A stretch of 64,000 nucleotides of DNA from the NCBI RefSeq assembly GCF_958979055.1, contig NC_084887.1, positions 30,481,544 to 30,545,543 of the forward strand, written 5' to 3'. The DNA comes from Alnus glutinosa (lineage: Eukaryota; Streptophyta; Magnoliopsida; Fagales; Betulaceae). The notes below the pieces were generated by a model. That model saw only the letters and a list, made by a program, of their open reading frames with translations, was not told where the DNA came from and ran no database searches. Of this stretch, positions 1 through 11,000 are shown piece after piece (position 1 is the stretch's first letter; every line of letters starts with the position of its first letter). Made by a program: the position numbers and the translations under genes.

Positions 1-45
1 AAATTGATTGTGTTTGTAGTGCAAGGCAAAATTGAAGAAAATTAC

Positions 46-558
46 CATATGGGCACGCTTATTGAAGAATGTTTGATGTGTTCCAGAATCCTGGATGCTG
101 TCAGCAACCACAGTTGCTTCAGAGTATAACCATCCATATGTACCATGATCTCCCTGTTGGCTGTCTTTTGTTGTGGTATTGGTAATGGAGCTGTAATTGC
201 TGGCTGTCTGAAAACAACTGAGCTCCTCCAAGAGCCGTGGATTACCCTCCCACATTGAGTACGACTCAGCAGCTTTATGATTATTGATTTTGGAGAAACT
301 ATTCTGAGAAGCCTGTTGTTCACTTTGCTCAAAGCTAAGTAAAGATTCACAAGTATGCATGATATTAGCGTACCCGCTTTTGAAGTCTATTGAGGAATAT
401 TGAGCGCTAGCTTGTTCAGGCTGATGATAATTTGCGGTAGTCCTAAGCAAGCTTGGACCGAAAACCCCACCTTCTAAGCAGGTTTCTTCTCCAAGGATTG
501 CCTTGTTAAATTCATCAACGTCGACAGAATAATGTCCTGGCGAGGAAATTAGTTCCAT
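46..558 (-). CDS. bHLH transcription factor, RSL-like, first exon (partial)
   Basis: An open frame of 171 codons runs leftward from the ATG at 558 and stays open until a GT donor (GTAAT) at 45-41, just after residues KRAHM. The product begins MELISSPGHYSVDVDEF and contains ESLLSFEQ and, near its end, LLEELSCFQTASN and GWLYSEATVVADSIQDSGT. From memory these acidic/serine-rich stretches resemble the N-terminal region of RSL-class (ROOT HAIR DEFECTIVE 6-LIKE) bHLH proteins, which drive root-hair growth. The bHLH domain would lie in the next exon, beyond the left edge, so the DNA-binding part is not visible. The class is inferred from the N-terminus only; another bHLH subfamily is possible. The start is the first ATG of the frame and has a TATA-like site about 175 bp upstream. 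Confidence 0.62.
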
Positions 559-731
559 GGAGAGAGTATAATAATTGGAGCTATAGCTAGCTAGCTAGTT
601 AGTTCTAGCAGATCATGACTGAGTAAGAGCTTTAGGGAGGGCCTATTTGTAGAGACTTAAACGAATACGTATTATATTAATGGTGATAGAATTTAATGGT
701 CATGGCCGGGAACACAGGAAATCATGAAGTC

Positions 732-742
732 TATATATAAAA
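732..742 (-). promoter_or_regulatory. TATA-like site for the bHLH gene
   Basis: On the minus strand this reads TTTTATATATAG, about 175 bp before the ATG at 558, implying a leader of roughly 140 nt. It is the best TATA candidate upstream of that gene, but AT-rich flanks make chance matches likely. Confidence 0.3.
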
Positions 743-1392
743 TTTATGTACATGTTATGAAGTTGAATGTGATCGTCGATCATATATTATTAGTTAATTG
801 TGTTGGGATTGTTAGCTGGCAGAAGTGAATATAGAAGAGAGGAGAGTGAGGTTGCTAAAAGGTCGCCGGATCTTTCTCCACCCCACGTCGTGTCTGAGAT
901 TCCAATCTTGCTAGGCTCACTTTCAGGAACCTGGACCAATTTGGAGGGACCTTCCTCCGTTGTTTCCTCTTTGCTACGGCACGTGGACGCATGCTGTATT
1001 TTATACTATATCTTACATTCTGTGTAAGCGTGTGTATGCTGGTCATGCATGCATGCATGGACATAGATGTAACTTTCATGCATGCTTATTGCATTAATTT
1101 GCATACCAATATATATCTCATCGGAAGGATCAAGGATGAGTTTTATTTTCCAACCGTCAATTATCTCCAACTCATTATCTATATTGTATGATTCCCAGTT
1201 GTAATGCACTGCAGATGATAACACAGTGCTGATGATATACATGCTATGAGCGCACTTGGAAGGCTAGGTGAGATATCTCATAGAGTGAAATTACCTTGTG
1301 TTACTTAATGCCAATTTGTCGATCCGTCATAAAAAAAATGTAGGTATATACTTTTGAGACGCGTTTGGTGTCATTATTCTGCATATTTTTTG

Positions 1393-1395
<3 letters not shown>
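743..1395. other. Upstream region of the bHLH gene; G-box and RY-like motif
   Basis: No coding region seen. A G-box CACGTG lies at 980-985 and a run of overlapping CATGCATG (RY-type) motifs at 1044-1059. Both are known plant factor-binding motifs; use here is inference. Confidence 0.35.

Positions 1396-1428
<33 letters not shown>
1396..1428. repeat. (TA)n microsatellite
   Basis: Uninterrupted TA dinucleotides of about 33 bp. Confidence 0.9.
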
Positions 1429-1429
<1 letters not shown>

Positions 1430-1439
1430 CCAGTATTTT

Positions 1440-1990
1440 GTATAACCGAAAATGATGGTTAACAAAAATCATTTTGAGTTTGATCGAAAAAACCTCTTTA
1501 ATTTTTTGAAAATGATTTACGGTTTTTAAAACCGTAAATCATTTCTAAATTTAAGATTCTCATTCTTGCATGCACATTTGTGAAAATTTGCTACTGCTGA
1601 CCATTTGAGTTTGTTGGTAATCCGAATTTGTCGTTAAAGGTCCTTAAATTTTGGGATCTGATTGCCGGAATTCGACGGTACTGACTGGATTCCAACAGTG
1701 TAGTTGGAATAGATTTTGACGATACTAACCAGAATCCGGCTACTGTGCCAGATTCCGGCCAGTTATACTAGAATCTGGCTAGTGTTGCCAGAATTCAGCC
1801 ATTGTGTCAAATTCTGCAATCTGGCTAGTACTGTTGCCAGATTTTGGCCACCATCGCCCGAATCTTGTCGCCGGTCGCTTTTCGTCGTCGATAATTTTTT
1901 CGTAAGAGAAACATCGAAAAACATTTTCAGGAAAATCATCTTTTCTAAAAAAAAAAAAATGATTAAATTGAAAAAAAATTTCAAATGAAA
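1440..1990. repeat. Degenerate repeat block with perfect palindrome, probable transposon relic
   Basis: At 1510-1526 and 1528-1544 two 17-bp perfect inverted arms (aaatgatttacggtttt and its complement) flank one base. From about 1670 to 1860 a degenerate motif around CCAGAATCTGGCTAGTG recurs several times, and the block ends near 1980 in sequence rich in AAAAT/ATTTT. There is no credible protein. The layout suggests a decayed non-autonomous DNA element, but no TSD was found. Confidence 0.45.
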
Positions 1991-4900
1991 ATTTTTTTAC
2001 GTCGAAACAAACAGTACATAAAGTTGTGGGACCCATGAATTCTACAAATATTTACACAAAAAAATGAAAACAAACATTTCTCCATTTTTTTTTTGTTTTT
2101 ATTTTTTTCTAAATACTTTTTCGTTGTTATTGTTATAAATGAGTTTTGACTCCAACGGGCGGGTGGATGAGATTCCATCCAACTATTATCCTTTACCTTA
2201 AGTGACGTAGTCCCCACTCAATTAATGTTTTGGACAACATATTCACACATGAGATTTGTTATTAAATATATTTTGGTTATTCACTCATCTTCTCGTTTTG
2301 AAAATTAACCATAAAAGAATAAGTTACAATAAACCCAACATGGCATCCACTTGAGAAAAAAATAAAAAAAAAGCTGGGTCTAGACTTCACCCTTCAAAAT
2401 AACATATCTGAGAGGAGGAGGCCGCCTCCTCACCCTTTCACTTTCTACTCCCCACTCCTACCCTCCTCCTCCCATTCTGATTTTTTCTTTTGTTTGTAGG
2501 TGTTTTCCAACTAGATCTGTAATTTTGACCTCTCCGTTATGCATCCATTTATCTACCTCCATGTTATGCTATTCATCTACTCCTGTCCGTTGCTGTTGTT
2601 TGTTGGTTGTGTTTTTATTTTGAATAAGAGTTTTATTCTCTTTAGATCTGCCATCATGAACGATTTATGAGATGAAGGTTAGTTAGGTGTGAAGTATTAT
2701 CTCTCACGGCCTGGATAGTTCGATGTGAGGGGTTTTCTCTCATGCACGGCCGGTTTAAATAAATTTTTATAGGATATTTGGTTACCCTTGTTTTAAATCT
2801 AGTATGCTCGGAGCAGATCTGCTCTTTAACTATTTTTGTACATGGGTTAGTGAAAAATGAAAGTCATAAATAACACTTTATTGTAAGAATTTTGTTAATT
2901 TGTATATATAGTTATGTAACTTCATAGCATGTGCCTATGATTTGTGATGTAAAGCATAAAGCTTTGTGATGTAATAGCTTTATACTCGTAATCTTTGTTC
3001 AATGTAATACTTAGCTTTTTCGTTAAAAATAAAATAAAATAAAATAAATTAACTATTAAATTTGTAGGTACATGTCCAATAGTTAATTTATAAAATAGGA
3101 GGACGATAAAATGCAAGAAATCATATATATTCATATATTTACTTATGAGACCATAATTCTCATTTTATACCGACTGATATCACATATTTTAAGTGAATTT
3201 TCATACCAGTCACTTTTAAAAAAAAAAAAAAAATTAGAATTTTCTTGATTTGTTTTCAATATGTCGTTATCTGCAGTTACCAACCGACTGAACTCATTCC
3301 CTTACCATACTTTGTACTACAACTTCCAGCTTTGATCCTTTATAATAACATTAATATCTTTGTTCAAAGACTATAATAATGGATTAAAAAATTAATTAAA
3401 TTTTCTTAACCACCAGGGCTTTCTACTTACTTAGGCATGCACTCAACGTTAGCAAACTAGCAATTAATGTTATGCAAGCAAATTCTTAAATACTCTTTAA
3501 AATTGTCTTCTGTCTGAATCGGAGTTTTCTGTCATTCAAATTTTATTAAAATTTTGGTAACTTAAAAGAGAGGCTCATCTACTCCGAGCAAATGAATCTC
3601 ACATTTTAAATTATCCGAAACAAGTAGACGTTTTGCAAATCCCTTTTTTAAACGGTCTAAAATTTCCAAAAATTTAAGTAGTTTAATATATCAGAATCCC
3701 GATGCATGTATTTAAGCCTATCCATCCACAAATTGTATGATATCTATATTAAACATTGGTTTAAGTGAATAAATTGTAAAGAATTATATAGATTAAACTT
3801 TTGGGTGCAAAGAAAAAGAAGAAGGTAGGTATATCATTCACGTTCCCAACGAAGATCATCCATCAATCATCATCCACGTGTTCTGTTTCCAGACATGAAA
3901 AAATTGATTAGGGAGAAACAGATCGAGCTGGCATGGAAGGAAGAGCTATCCCTTATCTCAAGGAGTTGTGTGTTATTCCTCTCATGATGAACTTGGAAAC
4001 CCTTATAATCATTAATTTGTTGTCCCAATTCTTAATTAAAGTTGAAACACAAGTTCTTGGTTGTCCCAACAAGTTGAAAAATGATGCATGTGTCCCATAC
4101 ATGCATGTACGTAGTCTCTGTGTAAGGGTACGAATGTTAACATTCATGTATATTGACAATGCATATTCACTGACATTGTGTACGTATATTGTATTTGAGT
4201 TAAATGCAAAATGGAAACCAATCCAGCTTTCTATCACCTCGGCGGAGGTTCCTGAATTGTAAAGGTTAATCATAATTCGGTAAATTTAATTAAACGGGTT
4301 AGAGTATCGAGACATGGATATATAGGTCAATTTTAACTCGACCCATTTAATTAAACTAATCAGACTCCTCAACCCTACTAATTTTATAATGAGCTTTTAT
4401 TGAAATTTACGAGTCATATTAAAAATTGACGTTTCAATAGACTTATCTGTTGGTTTTAATGATCATCCAATGCATCCACATTTTATTGTACACGTGCTTT
4501 ACATTCTGACCTTAAATTTTATGTATAGTACCTATAAGAGTATGAATCAGCTAAGTTCATACCTTGCTTGTTCTAAAACTCAGATGAAACATATGAAATT
4601 TTATTATATGATTTCTAAATTCATTTTTATATATATTAAAAAAAAAAAAAAAAAGGTTATAAATGATTCTGCAGTACTGGAAATATTGGAACGTTGTTTT
4701 AAAACGAATGGGATGGCATCATTGAATCGTGATGAGTTTTCCTTCAATTAGTCAACTAACCTAAAAATGTGATGCGTCATAATTTATTTATTTTATTTTA
4801 AAAAATAAAATCTAACGGCAATTAAAAATAATGGATTTAGTTTCACAACTTTGACCCAAATATATATTTATTTATTTATTTACAACTTGCTACAATTATT

Positions 4901-5300
4901 CGCACGCACCACATTGAGATTTATGCCTCAGCGGCAACTGTAATTACTAGAAAGTTTCATCACCCAAGTCCTATAAACTTTCCTTTGGGTAATGATAACA
5001 AAATAATCCTGCAGTAAATCTGAATTACCACTCTCTGGCTGCAGTTAGGACAGATTAGAAGGTAAATCTGAATTACAACTCTAAACCCGGGTCAAGGTTA
5101 AGAAATCTCAATTCACAATGCAATTAATGCCCCAATTGTAATATGCTCAAAAGTTCTGGTCGATCAACCCCGCTGAGGTTGCAGTCTTTCTATCCAATGC
5201 ACCAAATTTAAGCATTGATCTCATCAAGATAGTTAACTCCTCTCTAATTCATCTGATTTAACAAGCCTAGATAGTAGTTACTCAATCATAGACCATAAAT
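1991..5300. other. Intergenic, AT-rich, no gene seen
   Basis: No convincing coding region. It contains a short hairpin GAGGAGG-ccg-CCTCCTC at 2415-2431 in a C+T-rich stretch, poly(A) tracts near 3218-3234 and 4638-4654, and a short near-duplication around 5013-5085 (gtaaatctgaatta twice, about 48 bp apart). Short open frames here, for example 3933-4262, show no recognisable domain. Confidence 0.6.
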
Positions 5301-6150
5301 AATTATAGGCAGTTCAAATTTGGGGGAAATGAAAATAAAATATTGTTCAAGTGAAGTTGGCCAGCGCCAATGGGCAGTGATATTCAAGGTTTACATGGGA
5401 TCTTTGCAAACTCAGAAGCAAATGTGATGTGTTTAGTAAGGTACATGTTACCGAACGGAACGACGGGTCACCTACAAGACAAGGAAAAGAGTTATTGAAA
5501 AACTATCGGCTCCTAAGGGATTCGGGAGTCTCCAATTTTTAAATTAGTGGGGTATTTACATTAAAAAAAAATGGAGTGTATAGAGAAAAAAAAAATGGTG
5601 AAATATGATTTATGTAAGGATACATTTTTAATGTGAGACTCCTCGGAGGTGGTCGCTGATGGAGTGTTTGATTGGTTGCCACGTGGGGAACTACAACTGT
5701 GCAATAACAGTTCAATTATGTGTCATATAGCGGGTTGTCTAAATGGGCCTTTACATAAAATGGGCCTCAGACTTTGGGCCCTATGCTTATTTATTGTATC
5801 ATGATATCATCAATACATGTAGCAAATGCTAATAGGAATGAGAAGTATGGTTTAACATTGGAAAGAAACCGCTATAACAGTTACAACCACCTTTATGTTG
5901 AGTCCCACACTCCATCTAACGAAGGTTTTATACAAACCCAATTCAGGGACGCCATCAAAAAGGTGAGGTTAATGAAGCATCTTCGTTTCCTTTTCCAGAG
6001 GTTGCTATGCTAACTGTTCAAAATGAGATCGCTATAGTTATGAAGGCTGCTAACCGTTTAACATGAAATCCATGAAGCAAACTCTCCCAAAAAGGGCCGC
6101 TTTACATTTTGAGTACGTCAAAAAGTTAAAAAGGGCTAACTAATTTGCTC
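5301..6150. other. BAHD gene upstream region with dispersed-repeat fragment
   Basis: No gene seen. The stretch near 5770-5815 (TATGCTTATTTAT followed by GATATCATCAAT) recurs near 52030-52060, so part of this upstream region is a dispersed repeat, possibly a retroelement end. Confidence 0.4.
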
Positions 6151-6159
6151 TTATATAAG
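6151..6159 (+). promoter_or_regulatory. TATA-box candidate for the BAHD gene
   Basis: TTATATAAG lies only about 30 bp before the ATG at 6187. If used, it would give a leader of a few nucleotides, which is unusually short, so either the leader is minimal or another promoter is used. Confidence 0.4.
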
Positions 6160-6186
6160 GTCATTGCTAATTAAATCTTTACCAAA

Positions 6187-7566
6187 ATGGCACCACCACT
6201 CAACTTCTCGGTGCATGTCAGTGAGCCAGAGCTAGTCTCGCCAGAGAAACCAACCCCACAAGAATTCAAATACTTATCCAACATTGATGACCAAAGTGGC
6301 CTAAGAAATCACATACCATTTGTGCACTTGTATCCTCCATGCGCAACCGTGGGTGCGCGGGTGCAGGACCCAATCATGATGATAAAACAGTCCCTGGCTA
6401 AGGTTCTAGTATTCTACTACCCGGTAGCCGGCCGGCTAAGAAATGCTGACAAAGGCAAGCTTGTTGTGGACTGCTGTGGGCAGGGAGTGATGTTTCGTAG
6501 AGCCAGTGCTGATATTACACTGACACAACTGCGCAAGATTAATGGAGGGTTGAAGCCACCATTCCCTCAATGGGACAAGCTGCTTGTCGATGACGTATGG
6601 GGCAGCAACTTGATAACCAATTCACCATTGCTCCATGTGCAGGTGACAACACTTGCTTGCGGAGGGTTCATCTTAGCTTACACATTCAACCATTGCATAT
6701 GCGATGCCTATGGTGCTTATCAGTTCATAACAGCTGTGTCGGAATTCTGTAAAAATCCAAACAGAAACGCTCCTTCCGCCTTACCCACTTGGGGACGAGA
6801 AACACTAAAACCACGATCTCCTCCCATTATCTCTTACCCCCATCATGAGTATGATGACGACTTGAAAAACCCTACCATCTCTTGCAGTGTATCCGACTTC
6901 AAAAGTCTGGCTCAAACATCTATTTTCTTCTCTCGTGCAGACATATCAGCCCTCAAAAGCCAAATTGATGGCAACAAATATCCCACCTTTGACGCAATCG
7001 CTTCATGTCTATGGAGAGCAAGAACTCGAACGCTCATTAGCCCTGAATCCAGTACAAGACTGATCTTTCCTATTGACACCCGTTTTCGATACAAACCTTC
7101 ATTACCAAACGGTTACTATGGAACAGCTGTTGTATTTCCTTGTACCGTTATAAAGGCGGCCAAGCTTGTGGAGGAACCGTTATCCTACACTGCAAAGCTG
7201 ATTTGGGAAGTGAAAAAAGATGTCATCAGGGACGAGTATCGGGCGTCCGTCTTGGACTTGATTGAGGTGAATGGACGCAGGGGGTTCTGCAGTGAAGGGG
7301 CATTTGTGGTGTCTGACATGAGTCGTTTGAGGTTTGTTGATGTGGATTTTGGATGGGGAGGAGGAGTGTACGGCGGTCCGGCAAGAGCCGGGACTGGGAT
7401 GGTTCCTGGGATGGTAACTTCAGTTATAGGGCACAAGGATGAGGAGGGTGTTGAAGGGGCGTTGGCCTTAGTTTCTTTGCCACCAGCGTCGCTGGAGAGG
7501 TTTCACAAGGAGGTGAGAAAAGAGATTGATTCTGCTACTCCTTGCAAACCCATCTCTGCACTATAG
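6187..7566 (+). CDS. BAHD-family acyltransferase (benzyl alcohol O-benzoyltransferase-like)
   Basis: Intronless 459-residue protein, the usual full length for BAHD enzymes, which move an acyl group from acyl-CoA to an alcohol or amine in the cytosol. The two family signatures are present: HxxxD as HCICD at residues 169-173 (His is the general base) and DFGWG at 387-391 (structural). The N-terminus (SVHVSEPELVSPEKPTPQEF) and the FYYPVAGRL stretch at residues 76-84 resemble the clade of benzyl alcohol O-benzoyltransferases and ester-forming alcohol acyltransferases. The middle of the HxxxD motif is CIC where TMS is common in that clade, so the substrate cannot be assigned. The start is the first ATG and gives the expected N-terminus. 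A downstream AATAAA lies at 7623-7628. The next gene converges on it. Confidence 0.93.
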   Translation: MAPPLNFSVHVSEPELVSPEKPTPQEFKYLSNIDDQSGLRNHIPFVHLYPPCATVGARVQDPIMMIKQSLAKVLVFYYPVAGRLRNADKGKLVVDCCGQGVMFRRASADITLTQLRKINGGLKPPFPQWDKLLVDDVWGSNLITNSPLLHVQVTTLACGGFILAYTFNHCICDAYGAYQFITAVSEFCKNPNRNAPSALPTWGRETLKPRSPPIISYPHHEYDDDLKNPTISCSVSDFKSLAQTSIFFSRADISALKSQIDGNKYPTFDAIASCLWRARTRTLISPESSTRLIFPIDTRFRYKPSLPNGYYGTAVVFPCTVIKAAKLVEEPLSYTAKLIWEVKKDVIRDEYRASVLDLIEVNGRRGFCSEGAFVVSDMSRLRFVDVDFGWGGGVYGGPARAGTGMVPGMVTSVIGHKDEEGVEGALALVSLPPASLERFHKEVRKEIDSATPCKPISAL

Positions 7567-7622
7567 TAGAGTGACAGGGAACGTTAAAATTACAACTGAT
7601 AAGAAACGTTGTGATCGATTAC

Positions 7623-7628
7623 AATAAA
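7623..7628 (+). terminator. AATAAA polyadenylation signal candidate of the BAHD gene
   Basis: AATAAA begins 57 bp after the stop codon, a normal distance for a plant near-upstream element. Confidence 0.5.
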
Positions 7629-7639
7629 GCAACATGATA

Positions 7640-8037
7640 TCAAAGGCTTCACAAATAAAAAAAAAGTGAACCGTAGTCTCTTAACTGATTTCAAAGTTAT
7701 AAGACCTACATCTTAAATTACTATGGCGACAAAAAATCATTGGTGCATTTTTCTGAATCATGTTAATTTTCAAATGTTGCACACATACTAAAGCAACATG
7801 ATCATCACACTGGGACGTGTTGCGAGAACCAAACAGAAATATTAGCATGATGATTAATGCAACCACCTGATGGTGACAGGGTTTTCACAATAGTCATGGA
7901 CACAAAACAGTCAGATACAACTAAATTGTTTTTACCTACAATGCGCACAAGGGATTAATGTCCAACAAAATCCAAGATGAAGGATCGAGTCACGCCTAAC
8001 TAAATATATACACAATAAACAACAGATTACTATATGT
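7640..8037 (-). other. Probable 3' UTR and convergent spacer of the DRB gene
   Basis: No coding region. It lies just downstream of the DRB stop codon and meets the 3' end of the BAHD gene. The exact transcript end is not visible. Confidence 0.4.
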
Positions 8038-11000
8038 TTATTGGGCTACAGAACAAGGTGGGGCTTGAGTCAGGGGCAAGGCAGCAACCGGCAACCTGCA
8101 AAATGAAGGGCAAAGTAAATGAACCCTCACAACAAATAAACTTCCATAAAGCAGCATAGATAACTATATAATAACCATAATTTAACACAAAGTAGAACAG
8201 TATTTATGCACAAATAAATTTATGTTGCAGAGAAAGGCAAGAAAAGGAGAGAGAGAGAGAGAGAGATGAGATGCCGGCTAGCTTAAATGATATCCCACAC
8301 AGTACTAGAGTAATGGAGACAGAACGAGAAAAAAACCTTAAAATTAAGTGAGGAACACTGCAAGCCAAGAACTGATGGTAATTTGACAGAAATGTAAACC
8401 ACGGCATTCTTTTTAAGACCTTCTCAGTGTCATTCAAAGTGGGAGTGCAAACCCATTTGAGTAAAGGGAGGAGAAAGTAATATTATGTAGAATTATCAGC
8501 AATAGAAATTCATTCAGAATACCTTTTTGGAAAATATGTAGTATGTTCGATGCTAATGTATGGAAGGGATTAATTATTCCAGATCTTATCTAGGTTCTGA
8601 GGGCTGCCATAGCATAAGGAGTAGGGCTGTTATGGTGAACATAAGGATGGGGCACCCTCTATAATATGAAAAGGGGCAGCATTTTATCAACCAAGCTTAG
8701 CATGTTCAAAACCCAGCTAACAAGTTTGATGATAACAAGATGCTTGTAGCTGTGTCTATCATTTATCAGAAGAAATTGCAGAATTAAATGGCAGGTCTTT
8801 AGAAATAAGTAGCTCCGGCACTACCTCCAGGAAAAAAAATTCAGCCAATGGGATCAGAATAAACAAAATCAGGTAAATGAATGTGACGTTAGTTCAATAA
8901 GTTGTGATTTGTTTTTATTAGAGGGAAACCAGTCAAATTTCATTACTGAGTTTCTTTTTCTAAGCAAAAGGGTTCAAATTGAAGGCTTTGGATAAAGATC
9001 TGGTTGCAACTGACTCTACTGTCAACAAAGAGGGACACTAGGGGCAATAAATGGCTTATGGGTGAAAGGTGATTCAAAAGAAAGTCACAACAAAAATGTT
9101 CCATCTGACTGTATTGAAAGAGAACTAAATGAACAAAATCACACAGATAAGCCATGAAAAGAGCATCACCCAGGAATCATGTGTAGAATAGTTACATATA
9201 ATTGAGAGAGATTATATATAGGCAGAGACAGACAGGGAGCAGATTAAAAAATGTAAAACAAAATAGGTTGTATTACAGCATGCTTCAAAAGCCAATTAAA
9301 TTAGGAACGTAAGCTGCAATGAACACCATAACCAACAAATATACCATCCAACACAAGCAATGAAGGGTTACAAAGTACCTAAAGCAGTACTATAGTGAAG
9401 ATAATGAAATCCACAGCACACCAAACAAAGGAATCATGCCAAACATGAAAAAACAGAAACTAAAACTTACTGAGTGTCGGATCGCAATTTCTTGTTAGGT
9501 TTTTTCTTATTCTTGCGGCGCCTTTTTGCAGAACTAGGACGTTCACCCAGAGGCTGTTGTAAAACAGGAGGCACAAACTCAATTGGAAGATTGATTGTTT
9601 GTGATGATGGTTCTATATTGATTGGTCGAGAGGATTGTTCTTGTTTTGGTGCTTTGAACTCATGCCTCAATGGAACCATTAGTGAGGAAGCCCCTGGAAT
9701 TGAACCTTTTGATACATTCTTGTCAGCAACAGCCATTTCAACTCCCTTATCTTTATCAAGTACCCCGGGAATTTGTCCTGTGCCTACTCCCTGCGGTGCA
9801 GCACTGATTTGTCCGACACTTACTCCGGATATGGCATTAATTTGTCCTAGGCTTCCCCCTGGAGGTATGACACTAATTTGTCCTATGCTCACGCCTTGGG
9901 GCATGGCATTAATTAGTTCCACATTTGCTCCCTTGGATACAAGACTCTTATGGGCACCGCTTTGGTCCTTCACTTTATCCAAAGCAGCATAGAGTTTGCG
10001 TTTGGACTTGATTATCTCAGAAAGAAGTGTTCCTGACCCAGAACTACCTGAATTATATTATTTCAAATATTCAGCTACACAAAAGATAAGAGCACACATT
10101 AAATGAGTAGATTAAAAACAAATTCATATTGATTGCAGAGAAAAAGGATACCTAGGAGAGATACAATAACAGCACGTGCTGCCAATTGTTCAGCTTCTTT
10201 CTTGTTTCTACCAGCTTCACCGGTGTAACTTACACCATTGAAAACCAAAGAAGATATGAAAGCAGGAAGCAAACCATCTCGCCTGACCATGCAGTAAGTA
10301 GGCTGTTCTAGATTCATCTTGCCAGCAAATTCATTAAGGATAGACTTGCAAAACACCGTATCCTGGAAAATACCACCCAAAAAAAAAAAAATTAATTAAA
10401 ACAATAAAAATTAAGATATTGGACAATATTTCAAGCAATAATAGAAGACTACATGTAATAATATATGCCATGAGAATCCAACACCTAATTTTATTATCTC
10501 AATTCCTGCCATTCTTCGCAACAAGAAACATGAATAAAATTACAGAACCATCAAAAATAGCAGTGAGACCTTGGATAACATATAAAAATTGCATGATAAA
10601 GGTAGTTCCAAATTGGGAAAAAAAAAATTGTCTCCAAGACAATAACACATATTTTCCAGCTTATCTAACTTATCAATAACCACAACCACACTAGTTCTGC
10701 CGTAACAAAATTAAGATCTCACACGTGAACGCGAAATCAGATGAACAATGTTGTACTTCTGATATAACAAGTTTTGTATGGATAAGACATTTAAGGGAAT
10801 ATTGGTTACTAATAGCTCAAATGGTTATGACTCAGACTACATTATTGATATTGAAAATTGATCCACTTAGAAAAGATACAACCTAAATATTTATGTTCTA
10901 GCAGTTGAGCAAAACTTTACAGCAGTAAATTGAAAAGATTATCTTGATAATTGAATTGCCCATGTCATATTGCAGGGCAGGCAAGAAGGATATTTATATC

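Noticed and set aside
9474-9992. 172-codon plus-strand frame
   Set aside because: It is antisense to DRB exon 4, which carries the conserved protein.
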